Below the pieces are notes generated by a model. That model was given only the letters and a program-made list of their open reading frames with translations. It made no database searches and was not told the DNA's origin. Both the position numbers and the translations under genes were made by a program. Shown here in pieces: positions 44,801 through 52,901 of a DNA stretch of 64,000 bases. Each line of letters starts with the position of its first letter. Position 1 is the first letter of the stretch. The DNA is from CAYSRC01 sp964446385 (GTDB lineage Bacteria > Bacillota > Clostridia > Oscillospirales > Ruminococcaceae), in NCBI GenBank assembly GCA_964446385.1, contig CAYUOH010000004.1, positions 79,504 to 143,503 on the forward strand. Direction: 5' to 3'.

Positions 44801-45679
44801 TTACTCCATATTCTGAATCTGTTCGCGGATTTTTTCTATTTCAGCCTTGATATCGACAACATGGCCGGTTATATCAAGATCATTAGCTTTGCTGCCGATT
44901 GTATTTATTTCGCGGTTGAGCTCTTGAGTTAGAAAGTCGAGTTTGCGTCCTACCGGCTCGTTTCCGGAAAGTATGTCACGGTACTGACTGATATGACTGC
45001 GGAGTCTTACGGATTCCTCGTCGATTGCGGTCCTGTCGGCGTAAACAGCAGCTTCCAACAGTATGCGTGTCTCGTCGATATTCGTATCCTCAAGCACGGA
45101 CTGCATTTTTGCATAAAGCTTTTCACGGTAGATCTCAAGACGAGGTGCGGAAAGTTCCTCGATTGAACCTACAGTATTTTCAATAGCAGTCAGACGGGAC
45201 ATAATGTCCTCGCAGAGACGTTCACCCTCCTTTTCTCTCATAGCAACAAATGAATCGACAGCCTCTGACAGAACGGTGGATACGTCTGCCCAGATCGCTT
45301 CTTCATTCATATCCTCGCGGATAGCGGTTATTACATCGGGCATGTGGGCAATGGTAAATGCAGAAGCATCGTTAGGGAGAGAAAGCTCAGCGGCAACAGC
45401 CTTTACGGCCTCGTAATAAGATCGGGCAAGAGGAAGGTTTGCGGTAACGAGTGTGTCAGTTGTTTCACGGTCGTATACACTAAGGCTTACCTCGACCTTA
45501 CCACGGGAAATATGGCTATTGACGTATGCCTTAATCTTGTCCTCAAGGAAGCTTAAGGAGCGTGGCATGCGGCATGAAAATTCAAAATATCTGTGGTTGA
45601 CTGATTTGATTTCAATTGATATTTCACGCCCGTTAAAGATGTTGTTTCCCCTACCGAATCCGGTCATACTTCTAACCAT
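44801..45679 (-). CDS. yicC: YicC/YloC family endoribonuclease-like protein
   Basis: A conserved stress-related protein, reported as an endoribonuclease in some bacteria. The 292 residues start with the signature VRSMTGFGRG and end with the DUF1732 part (KLDFLTQELNREINTIGSKANDL). I chose the ATG at 45679, 7 bp after GGAGG; the ATG at 45685 is too close to that site. It is first of the 13-gene cluster that runs to plsC. Confidence 0.93.
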   Translation of the reverse strand: MVRSMTGFGRGNNIFNGREISIEIKSVNHRYFEFSCRMPRSLSFLEDKIKAYVNSHISRGKVEVSLSVYDRETTDTLVTANLPLARSYYEAVKAVAAELSLPNDASAFTIAHMPDVITAIREDMNEEAIWADVSTVLSEAVDSFVAMREKEGERLCEDIMSRLTAIENTVGSIEELSAPRLEIYREKLYAKMQSVLEDTNIDETRILLEAAVYADRTAIDEESVRLRSHISQYRDILSGNEPVGRKLDFLTQELNREINTIGSKANDLDITGHVVDIKAEIEKIREQIQNME

Positions 45680-45707
45680 ACACATACCTCCACTAATTAA
45701 CCTCTTT

Positions 45708-45736
45708 ATTTTAAAGACACTTCATAATAAAGTCAA
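45708..45736 (-). promoter_or_regulatory. Promoter of the yicC-to-plsC cluster
   Basis: Minus strand: -35 TTGACT, 17-bp spacer, -10 TAAAAT, about 28 bp before the yicC ATG and just after the oadA terminator. Confidence 0.78.
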
Positions 45737-45740
45737 CAAT

Positions 45741-45771
45741 AAAAGCCACCCGTAAAACGCGGGTGGCTTTT
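45741..45771 (-). terminator. Terminator after the carboxyltransferase operon
   Basis: A 12-bp perfect stem AAAAGCCACCCG/CGGGTGGCTTTT with a 7-nt loop and T runs on both sides, 21 bp past the oadA-like stop. Confidence 0.92.
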
Positions 45772-45791
45772 TGTTCCCTGAAGGGAACATA

Positions 45792-47189
45792 TTACATCGT
45801 GGTTACCTTGTTCACGCGGTCGATGTGATCACCGTCGATACCGAGATTCTTCTCGCGGCGTTTCTCAAAGAACTTGGCAGCAACCTGCGGGAACTGGGCA
45901 TAGCTGAGTACATCTTCAGGCTGCTCGACCCATTCCTTGCATTCATCCTTGAGAACGTCAAGTTCCGGCGCAAGAGTGTCAGCATAGCGGCAAGTAATAG
46001 GCTTGTCGTCCCCGAGAACACGTTTTTGGAGCTCGGCGTTGACAGGAGCGGGTGTCTTACCGTAGTTACCCTGCATAAGATCGCGGAATTCCTTTGTAAC
46101 GGTCTTGTAGCGCTCTCCCATGATAACGTTGAACACGGCCTGTGTACCGACGATCTGGGATGTGGGGGTAACAAGAGGAGGATATCCGGCGTCTTCACGT
46201 ACTTTGGGGATTTCCTCGAGAACTGCTTGAAGCTGGTCGGACTTGCCGGCATCCTTCAGTTGTTTGATCATGTTGGACAACATGCCGCCGGGAACCTGAT
46301 AAAGCAGTGTGTTGGCGTCAACACCGAGAACCTGAGGATCAAGCAGACCGTTAGCAAGATACTTTGTACGAAGGGTCGCAAAGTATGCACGTACATCATT
46401 AAGCTTGTCAAGGTCTAAACCAGTGTCGTATTCGGTACCCTGAAGAGCGGCAACAAGAGATTCAGTGGCCATGTGTGAGGTACCGCCGGACAGAGGTGAA
46501 ATAACAGTATCAATGATGTCGGCGCCAGCCTCGATGCTCTTTATAATGGACATCTCAGCAAGACCGGATGTGGTATGGCTGTGGATTTGAACAGGAATGC
46601 TGAGTGAGCTCTTGAGGGCCTTGACAAGTTCGTATGCAGGATAGGGCTTCAGTAAGCCTGCCATGTCCTTGATGCAGATGGAATCTGCGCCGAGGTTTTC
46701 GAGTTCTTTTGTGTAGTTGATAAAATATTCGTTGTTATGAACAGGGCTGAGGGTGTATGAAATGCAGGCCTGTACGTGGCCGCCCTCTTTTTTTGTAGCC
46801 CTGATGGCGGCCTGTAGGTTGCGTGGATCGTTCAGAGCGTCGAAAATACGTATAATATTGATTCCGTTGGCAACGCACTTCTGTACGAAGTACTCTACAA
46901 CATCATCAGCGTAAGGACGGTAACCCAACATATTCTGGCCGCGGAATAGCATCTGCAGTTTGGTATTGGGCATTTCACGACGCATTACACGCAGTCTTTC
47001 CCAGGGGTCCTCATCCAGAAAGCGAAGGCAGGTGTCAAATGTTGCGCCTCCCCATACTTCAAGAGCATAGTATCCAACCTTGTCCAATAGCTCAAAAGCG
47101 GGTCTCATTTCGTCAAGAGTCATACGTGTGGCGATAAGAGACTGATGAGCGTCACGGAGAACCAGGTCGGTAATTTTTACCTTTCCCAT
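45792..47189 (-). CDS. Oxaloacetate/pyruvate carboxyltransferase subunit (OadA / 5S type)
   Basis: Transfers carboxyl between carboxybiotin and pyruvate/oxaloacetate. The 465 residues form a TIM barrel with DLVLRDAHQSL, the metal site and EVWGGATFDTCLRFL, the catalytic Lys in CIKDMAG, the second metal HSHTTSG, then the conserved carboxylase domain. There is no C-terminal biotinyl domain; the biotin carrier is the separate gene upstream. CGAGG precedes the ATG. The split form fits OadA of decarboxylase pumps, pyruvate carboxylase subunit B, or the 5S subunit of transcarboxylase. Confidence 0.9.
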   Translation of the reverse strand: MGKVKITDLVLRDAHQSLIATRMTLDEMRPAFELLDKVGYYALEVWGGATFDTCLRFLDEDPWERLRVMRREMPNTKLQMLFRGQNMLGYRPYADDVVEYFVQKCVANGINIIRIFDALNDPRNLQAAIRATKKEGGHVQACISYTLSPVHNNEYFINYTKELENLGADSICIKDMAGLLKPYPAYELVKALKSSLSIPVQIHSHTTSGLAEMSIIKSIEAGADIIDTVISPLSGGTSHMATESLVAALQGTEYDTGLDLDKLNDVRAYFATLRTKYLANGLLDPQVLGVDANTLLYQVPGGMLSNMIKQLKDAGKSDQLQAVLEEIPKVREDAGYPPLVTPTSQIVGTQAVFNVIMGERYKTVTKEFRDLMQGNYGKTPAPVNAELQKRVLGDDKPITCRYADTLAPELDVLKDECKEWVEQPEDVLSYAQFPQVAAKFFEKRREKNLGIDGDHIDRVNKVTTM

Positions 47190-47215
47190 TATAAACCTCG
47201 TTTCTACAGATGTAA

Positions 47216-47605
47216 TTAAGCGATAACTACTAGCAGATCGTTTGTGGAAACAACGTCACCCTTCCTTACGGCAACGGTAGCTACTGTGCCGGCTACAGAA
47301 GTGTTGATGTCATTTTCCATCTTCATGGCTTCGAGTACAATCAATTTGTCACCGACTTCTACATGATCGCCTTCCTTGACAACAACGTCGAGAATATTGC
47401 CAGGCATAGGAGAATTGACTTTTGTGCCGTCTGCTACAACGGAAGCGGGAGCAGCTGTGGGTGCAGGTACAGGTGCTGCGGCAGGAGCGGGGGCTGCTGT
47501 GGGTGCGGGTGCAAATGCAACAGCAACAGGAGCGGCGGAGCCGCCCAACTCGTCAACAGAAACACTGTAAGTTTGGCCGTTGACGGTAATATTGAAGTTT
47601 CTCAT
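47216..47605 (-). CDS. Biotin carboxyl carrier protein
   Basis: Mobile carrier of carboxybiotin, 129 residues. A short N-terminal strand domain is followed by an Ala/Pro-rich flexible linker (about 25-56) and a biotinyl domain with EAMKMEND, biotinylated Lys95. The linker is typical of decarboxylase and transcarboxylase carriers. It lies between the two carboxyltransferase genes, 26 bp from the 5S-like gene and 21 bp from the 12S-like gene. Confidence 0.95.
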   Translation of the reverse strand: MRNFNITVNGQTYSVSVDELGGSAAPVAVAFAPAPTAAPAPAAAPVPAPTAAPASVVADGTKVNSPMPGNILDVVVKEGDHVEVGDKLIVLEAMKMENDINTSVAGTVATVAVRKGDVVSTNDLLVVIA

Positions 47606-47626
47606 TATAATTTATCCTCCGTTTAA

Positions 47627-48958
47627 TCAGAACGGCATGTTGCCGTGTTTTTTGGTAAGTGTAGAAACACGCTTGGATGCAAGCATGTCAATTGCGGAAA
47701 TAACTGAATTGCGGACCTCGGTATCGGCAACTAATGCGTCTACAAGTCCGGCCTCTGCGGCAGCGGCAGCGGAAGCATCTGTTGCACAGAATTCCTTGGC
47801 AAGTTTATCAATATCTGCAGGGGTTGTAATACGGTCACGCCAGAGAACATCGACAGATGCTTTGGCGTTAAGGGCGGAAACTGAAGCGGAGGGACATGCG
47901 AAAGTAACATCAGCGCCAGCGCCCTTTCCGGCGAGTATGGCAAAAGCAGTACCAACGGCGCTTCCTTTAATTATGGTTATCTTGGCTGTAGTTGCGGAAG
48001 CCATAACGTGAGCAAGCTTAGCAGAGTTAACAATACCGCAGGCGACATCATTAACCGCTGAAGCTACGAAACCGCTGCAGTCCATAAGAACAACAACGGG
48101 AAGATTAAAGGAATCACAGAACTGGACAAGCTTGGCAGCATTGGCTGTACCCTTGGCGCAGAGCTCGCCGTTAATTTCGAGAATACCGGAAGGTGTACCT
48201 CCAACAGTTGCAAGAACTGTGTGTACGTTTTCGGCTGTGCCGGCAAAAAGCTCAACAGCTGTATCAATGTCTGCAAGAGTTTCAACAGAAACACCGGCGA
48301 CCGCTGGAGCCTCGAAATCGAATACGGGAAGAGGAGCCAGATTGTTCAGAGGTAAAAGCTTTATGATGTCGGCAGCCTTTGCAATTGTGGCAGACTCGTC
48401 ATCACATACGATTGCGGCAGCACCCGCCTGAGCAGCATATTCTGCAGAACCTACGCCGGCAACCTCACCGCCATTGGCTTTGTCGTTGAAAGCTGAGGTA
48501 AGATAGAGGCTGGCGTGGGAGGACATCACGCAAATATCACTCATTGTAGCGGCAATAGCATAGAAGCCGCCACAGTTGCCGAGGACAACGGAAATCTGGG
48601 GTACAACGCCGCTGAGTTGGGCAATTTTGCCCATAAGAACAGATGCGTTTTCCAGAGAACCGAAAGCGTCGGAAACATTGACACCCATAGAATCATACAT
48701 TGTTACGACAGGGCAACCTGTCTTAGCAGCCATATCATATACTTTTTCAAGCTTGCGAATTGCGCGTTTGTCAAGAACACCGTTTTTAACGGCAGAATCC
48801 TGGCAAAAAGCGTATACGGAAGCTCCACCCACACTGCCGTATCCGGCAATTGCGCCGTCTTCCTTACCGGTAACAGCATCCAGCTCGTAAAATACGCCGT
48901 CATCGAAAAGCGAAGAAAGGCGCAGCTGTGCAGATAATTTCTTTGCGGAATCTGACAT
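47627..48958 (-). CDS. Acyl-CoA carboxyltransferase subunit (MmdA / 12S-like), divergent
   Basis: A carboxyltransferase of the crotonase fold, 443 residues, with two similar halves. Relatives (methylmalonyl-CoA or glutaconyl-CoA decarboxylase alpha, transcarboxylase 12S) are about 510 or longer. GAIAGYGSVGGASVYAFCQD matches the family start and PQISVVLG is the usual strand. The usual GPCAGGA oxyanion loop reads GNCGGFYA, and the second-half KAYGGAYIAM loop reads GSAVGTAFAIL. So the fold is clear but the acyl-CoA specificity is not. It is first of a three-gene operon with a good promoter. Confidence 0.82.
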   Translation of the reverse strand: MSDSAKKLSAQLRLSSLFDDGVFYELDAVTGKEDGAIAGYGSVGGASVYAFCQDSAVKNGVLDKRAIRKLEKVYDMAAKTGCPVVTMYDSMGVNVSDAFGSLENASVLMGKIAQLSGVVPQISVVLGNCGGFYAIAATMSDICVMSSHASLYLTSAFNDKANGGEVAGVGSAEYAAQAGAAAIVCDDESATIAKAADIIKLLPLNNLAPLPVFDFEAPAVAGVSVETLADIDTAVELFAGTAENVHTVLATVGGTPSGILEINGELCAKGTANAAKLVQFCDSFNLPVVVLMDCSGFVASAVNDVACGIVNSAKLAHVMASATTAKITIIKGSAVGTAFAILAGKGAGADVTFACPSASVSALNAKASVDVLWRDRITTPADIDKLAKEFCATDASAAAAAEAGLVDALVADTEVRNSVISAIDMLASKRVSTLTKKHGNMPF

Positions 48959-49008
48959 TTTATATATCCTTTCTTACTACTGAGTTTGATTTAACACAAA
49001 TCGAATTC

Positions 49009-49037
49009 ATTTTAACCTAATTCGGATTATTATTCAA
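49009..49037 (-). promoter_or_regulatory. Promoter of the carboxyltransferase operon
   Basis: Minus strand: -35 TTGAAT, 17-bp spacer, -10 TAAAAT, about 50 bp before the first gene's ATG. The rest of the gap to upp is very AT-rich without other clear sites. Confidence 0.72.
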
Positions 49038-49174
49038 GAAAGATTAACCCTTTTTATTTTGATTTTTTGTTTTATTTTTAGCAATTTCTACAATTTTTAA
49101 TTTATTACAAAAAAAGCAAAACAAAATCGATTAATTTGTGTTAAGATATAAAAAATCCGAAAGGAGACCTATAC

Positions 49175-49810
49175 ATGAAGGTCGGTAACGCTTTTATATT
49201 TGAACATCCTCTTATTACGCATAAGCTCTCCATAATGAGAAACAAAGAAACCAGCACCAAGGAATTCCGTGAGCTGGTTGATGAAGTATCCATGCTGATG
49301 GTATACGAAATTACTAAGGATCTCCCCCTTCGCGATGTTGAGATTGAAACACCCGTAGCAAAAATGACAGCAAAGATGTTAACAGACCGGAAAATAGCCC
49401 TGGTCCCCATTCTCCGTGCCGGTCTCGGCATGGTTGCCGGGGTACAAAAACTTCTGCCCAACGCTAAGGTAGGACACATCGGCCTTTACCGTGACCCCGA
49501 TACACATGAGCCTGTTGAATACTACTGCAAGCTTCCCGATGATATTGAAAACAGCAAAGTTTTCGTTCTTGATCCCATGTTTGCCACAGGCGGCAGCGCA
49601 TCAGCCGCTATCACTTTCCTCAAGCAGCGCGGTTGCAAGGATCTCTGCCTTGTATGTCTTGTTGCCGCAAATCCTGCCATTGAAAGAATGGCAAAAAATC
49701 ATCCAGACGTACCTATCTACTGTGCCGCTTTGGACGAATGCCTCAACGAGAACGCATACATCGTTCCAGGCTTGGGTGACGCCGGAGACCGTATCTTCGG
49801 TACGAAATAA
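49175..49810 (+). CDS. upp: Uracil phosphoribosyltransferase
   Basis: Salvages uracil to UMP using PRPP. The 211 residues have the substrate loop ILRAGLGMVAG, the PRPP motif VLDPMFATGGSA, and the uracil-binding end YIVPGLGDAGDR. AAAGGAG precedes the ATG. It is a single gene with its own terminator; no uracil permease is adjacent. Confidence 0.97.
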   Translation: MKVGNAFIFEHPLITHKLSIMRNKETSTKEFRELVDEVSMLMVYEITKDLPLRDVEIETPVAKMTAKMLTDRKIALVPILRAGLGMVAGVQKLLPNAKVGHIGLYRDPDTHEPVEYYCKLPDDIENSKVFVLDPMFATGGSASAAITFLKQRGCKDLCLVCLVAANPAIERMAKNHPDVPIYCAALDECLNENAYIVPGLGDAGDRIFGTK

Positions 49811-49822
49811 TTCTACTGATAT

Positions 49823-49856
49823 AAAAAAGCGGGTGGCCTCAACCACCTGCTTTTTT
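49823..49856. terminator. Bidirectional terminator between upp and the DUF4364 gene
   Basis: GCGGGTGG pairs with CCACCTGC around CCTCAA, flanked by six A and six T, between convergent genes. Confidence 0.92.
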
Positions 49857-50412
49857 AATCCATTTTTTCGTTCATAAGAAATTCTATAACTGAGCGCTCA
49901 AGGGATTCAGCGTCGGTTATGAATTTGTTACCGGCTTTATCGGCCGATTCTTTTGTGGGAAGAATTATCTTCACTTCGAAATTGGGATTGCCTTTAGAGT
50001 CGAGAATCTTTCCGGAAAGGCGGTATCCGCCTGTGTCGAGAGGTTCTACATTGATCTTGTTAGTCACGGATTTTTTGCGAAAGTCGGCAAGACGAACTGC
50101 CTCGGAAATTACCTTTTCACGAATTGTAAGTGGTAGATCGGATTCAAGCATTTCGCATATTCCCCTGCCGGCATCCGTCAGGGTGTAATATCCGTAAATA
50201 TCACAGGATGCGTTACCCTTCTGTTCAAGCTCGCTTAGCGCATCGGCGGTTTCAAAATAGTTGGCCGACCCGGTGCATGTAACGGCCTCGAGAATGTCGT
50301 CGCGGTGCAGAGGACTTGTTCTGTACATAACGACACATATAAGCATGTTGATATCTGTGGTGGAATTAAGACCGCCCGGAACCGTTCCGGCTGTGAAAGC
50401 GTCTCCGTACAT
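49855..50412 (-). CDS. DUF4364 winged-helix-like protein
   Basis: A 185-residue DUF4364-type protein of unknown function, common in Clostridia. The N-terminal half reads as a winged helix (TDINMLICVVMY, then DALSELEQKGNASCDIYGYYTLTDAGRG), similar to PadR/DUF4364 regulators. The second half is beta-rich. AGGAGG precedes the ATG. It stands alone between two divergent or convergent plus-strand genes. Transcription control is a guess from the fold. Confidence 0.78.
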   Translation of the reverse strand: MYGDAFTAGTVPGGLNSTTDINMLICVVMYRTSPLHRDDILEAVTCTGSANYFETADALSELEQKGNASCDIYGYYTLTDAGRGICEMLESDLPLTIREKVISEAVRLADFRKKSVTNKINVEPLDTGGYRLSGKILDSKGNPNFEVKIILPTKESADKAGNKFITDAESLERSVIEFLMNEKMD

Positions 50413-50592
50413 AGCAACCTCCTAAGTTATTATTTATTAAATTATATAACTTTTAGTGATTAAAAGATATATAAATGGCCTAAGGTGTAAAGATCTTATA
50501 CATAACAAATGTCACTAGAATGTGGATATTTTTGATGTTTATAATACGACGTCAATGATGTATAATAATTATATGTGTAAAGGAGGACAGAT

Positions 50593-50790
50593 ATGAACGT
50601 TCTGCCGGGAGATCATATAATAGTCAAGAAAAACCATCCCTGCGGCTGCAACGAATTCAACGTCCTCAGAGTGGGGATGGATTTTAAAATCAAATGCAGC
50701 AAATGCGGTCATGAAATAATGCTTCCCCGAAATAAAATCGAAAAAAATATAAAAAAAATCATACGTGATGGAGTAGTTCAAAGTGTTTGA
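50593..50790 (+). CDS. DUF951 small zinc-finger-like protein
   Basis: A 65-residue DUF951 protein of unknown function. It shows the family pattern: GDHIIVKKNHPCGCNEF, then IKCSKCGHEIMLPR, giving four cysteines (CGC and CSKC) that probably bind zinc, and the closing KIEKNIKKI. AAAGGAGG precedes the ATG. Its end overlaps the prfA start by 8 bp, so it is coupled to release factor 1 translation here. A TATAAT lies about 27 bp upstream, without a clear -35. Confidence 0.88.
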   Translation: MNVLPGDHIIVKKNHPCGCNEFNVLRVGMDFKIKCSKCGHEIMLPRNKIEKNIKKIIRDGVVQSV

Positions 50791-51850
50791 AAAGCTTATC
50801 GAAGTTGAAAAAAGATTTGAGATGATCAACGGATTGTTGTCAGAACCATCCGTTGTTTCCGACAATGAAAGATACAAAACCCTTATGAAGGAACACAAGA
50901 CACTGGATCCGATAGTAGCCGAATTTAGGGTATATAGAACAGCCAAGACCGATTCGGATGAAGCTAATGCCCTTCTTGATGAAGGCGGTCTTGAAGCAGA
51001 TTTCAAGGAAATGGTAAGGGCTCAGCTTGAGGAAGCCCAGGAAGCCATGGCCGATTCCGAGGAGAAACTGAAGATACTGCTTCTCCCACGTGATGAAAAC
51101 GACGACAAGAACGTTATAGTCGAAATCCGAGGCGGCGCTGGCGGTGAAGAGGCCGCCCTTTTCGCCGGTTCGCTCTACAGAATGTACTCAATGTACGCCG
51201 ATATAAAACACTGGAAGACCGAGATTCTTAACACAAACGAAACTGAGCTTGGCGGTATGAAGGAAATAAGCTTACTTATCATCGGAGACGGCGCCTATAG
51301 CCGACTGAAATTCGAAAGCGGTGTTCACAGAGTTCAGCGTGTACCCGAAACAGAAACTCAGGGACGCATACATACAAGTACCGTTACCGTAGCAGTTCTT
51401 CCCGAGGCGGAAGAAGTTGAACTTGATATAAATCCAAAGGAATTACAGATAGACACCTACCGTTCAAGCGGCGCAGGCGGTCAACATGTCAATAAAACCG
51501 AATCCGCCATTCGCATCACCCATCTTCCTACCGGTCTTGTTGTTGAATGCCAGGACGAGCGAAGTCAGTACAAAAACAAGGACAGAGCTATGAAAATCCT
51601 TGCCAGCCGTCTTCTCGATTTGAAGCGAAGCGAACAAGAGGACGCGATAGCAAAGCAGCGCCGTGGCATGGTCGGCACAGGTGATCGTAGCGAACGCATC
51701 CGCACATACAACTTCCCCCAGAGCCGGGTCACCGACCACCGTATAGGACTTACCATTTACAAGCTTGAATCCTTCCTTAACGGCGACCTTGACGAGATGA
51801 TAGATTCGCTTATTACCGCATATCAGGCCGATAAATTAAAGGCACAGTAA
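50783..51850 (+). CDS. prfA: Peptide chain release factor 1
   Basis: Ends translation at UAA and UAG. The 355-residue protein has the catalytic GGQ at 232-234 (SSGAGGQHVN), the stop-codon recognition tripeptide PET at 188-190 in RVPETETQGR, and the usual N-terminal helical domain. The start is GTG at 50783, inside the end of the DUF951 gene, with GGAG upstream. PrmC, which methylates this GGQ, is encoded near the left end of the window. Confidence 0.97.
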   Translation: MFEKLIEVEKRFEMINGLLSEPSVVSDNERYKTLMKEHKTLDPIVAEFRVYRTAKTDSDEANALLDEGGLEADFKEMVRAQLEEAQEAMADSEEKLKILLLPRDENDDKNVIVEIRGGAGGEEAALFAGSLYRMYSMYADIKHWKTEILNTNETELGGMKEISLLIIGDGAYSRLKFESGVHRVQRVPETETQGRIHTSTVTVAVLPEAEEVELDINPKELQIDTYRSSGAGGQHVNKTESAIRITHLPTGLVVECQDERSQYKNKDRAMKILASRLLDLKRSEQEDAIAKQRRGMVGTGDRSERIRTYNFPQSRVTDHRIGLTIYKLESFLNGDLDEMIDSLITAYQADKLKAQ

Positions 51851-51869
51851 TAATAAAGGATTTTATATA

Positions 51870-52901
51870 ATGGATACTATTGTTAGCAAGGTAACCGATG
51901 ACAATCTTCAGGAAGTAGCAAATAAAGCAGCCGAAATACTCCGTGCAAAAGGTCTCGTATCAGTACCTACCGAAACCGTTTACGGACTTATGGGCGATGC
52001 CTATAGCGACGAAGTTTCGGAAAAGATATTCGAAGCAAAGGGACGTCCTTCTGACAATCCCTTTATAGTACATATATGCGATCTTGTTATGCTTCAGTCT
52101 GTTGTAAGCGAGATTCCCGATTCCGCAGTGGAGCTGGCAAAAAGATTCTGGCCTGGTCCTCTGACGATGATAATGCACAAGAACAAAGGCATAAGTGACA
52201 AGGCAACCTGCGGTCTAGACACCGTGGCAGTCCGCATGCCGTCAAATCCGGTTGCTCAGGCTGTTATCCAGGCAGCGGGTCTTCCACTTTCGGGACCTTC
52301 AAGTAATCTTTCCGGACGTCCCTCCCCCACCAGCGCAGCTCACGTCATTGACGACCTTAACGGTAGGATACCCATGATAATCGATGGAGGTCCCTGTACA
52401 ATCGGAGTCGAAAGCACGGTTATTTCACTTGTTGGAGAAGTTCCGACAATCCTCAGACCCGGTATTATCTCCCTGGAGGAAATACGTGAAATACTTCCCA
52501 ACGCAGTGGTATCCCACGCGGTAACCGAAGATATCAAGGAGGGTGAGGTTGTACTCTCGCCCGGTATGAAATACAAGCATTACTCCCCTTTTGCAGATGT
52601 ATATCTTGTCAAAGGCAGATTTGAAAAATACTGTGAATATGTTAAGGAACACGCGCAAAGTGATGCATACGCCATGTGTTTTGACGGAGAAGAGGAACTA
52701 GTTGGTATTCCCTCCATATCCTACGGTCCTCAGGACGATCCTGAAGCACAGGCCAAGAAACTTTATAAGACTCTGCGAGCTTTTGATAAATTTGGCGCAG
52801 CGGTGGTATTCGCAAGATGCCCTAATTCAACAGGTAAAAGCCTTTCGGTCTACAACCGTATGATCCGCGCGTCGGGATTTAAGGTGATTGTTCTTGAGTA
52901 A
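51870..52901 (+). CDS. Sua5/YwlC-type threonylcarbamoyl-AMP synthase
   Basis: Makes threonylcarbamoyl-AMP for the t6A37 modification of tRNAs that read ANN codons. The 343 residues have the YrdC domain (VPTETVYGLMGDAYSD, KGRPSDNPFIVHI, SGPSSNLSGRPSPTSA) and a C-terminal Sua5 domain beginning after SPGMKYKHYSP. The two-domain form is that of Sua5 rather than the short TsaC. AAAGGA precedes the ATG. The prfA-sua5 neighbourhood is common in Firmicutes. Confidence 0.95.
   Translation: MDTIVSKVTDDNLQEVANKAAEILRAKGLVSVPTETVYGLMGDAYSDEVSEKIFEAKGRPSDNPFIVHICDLVMLQSVVSEIPDSAVELAKRFWPGPLTMIMHKNKGISDKATCGLDTVAVRMPSNPVAQAVIQAAGLPLSGPSSNLSGRPSPTSAAHVIDDLNGRIPMIIDGGPCTIGVESTVISLVGEVPTILRPGIISLEEIREILPNAVVSHAVTEDIKEGEVVLSPGMKYKHYSPFADVYLVKGRFEKYCEYVKEHAQSDAYAMCFDGEEELVGIPSISYGPQDDPEAQAKKLYKTLRAFDKFGAAVVFARCPNSTGKSLSVYNRMIRASGFKVIVLE

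Noticed and set aside
47363..47626. Glycine/cysteine-rich frame opposite the biotin carrier gene
   Set aside because: It is the mirror of the Ala/Pro-rich linker on the real strand.
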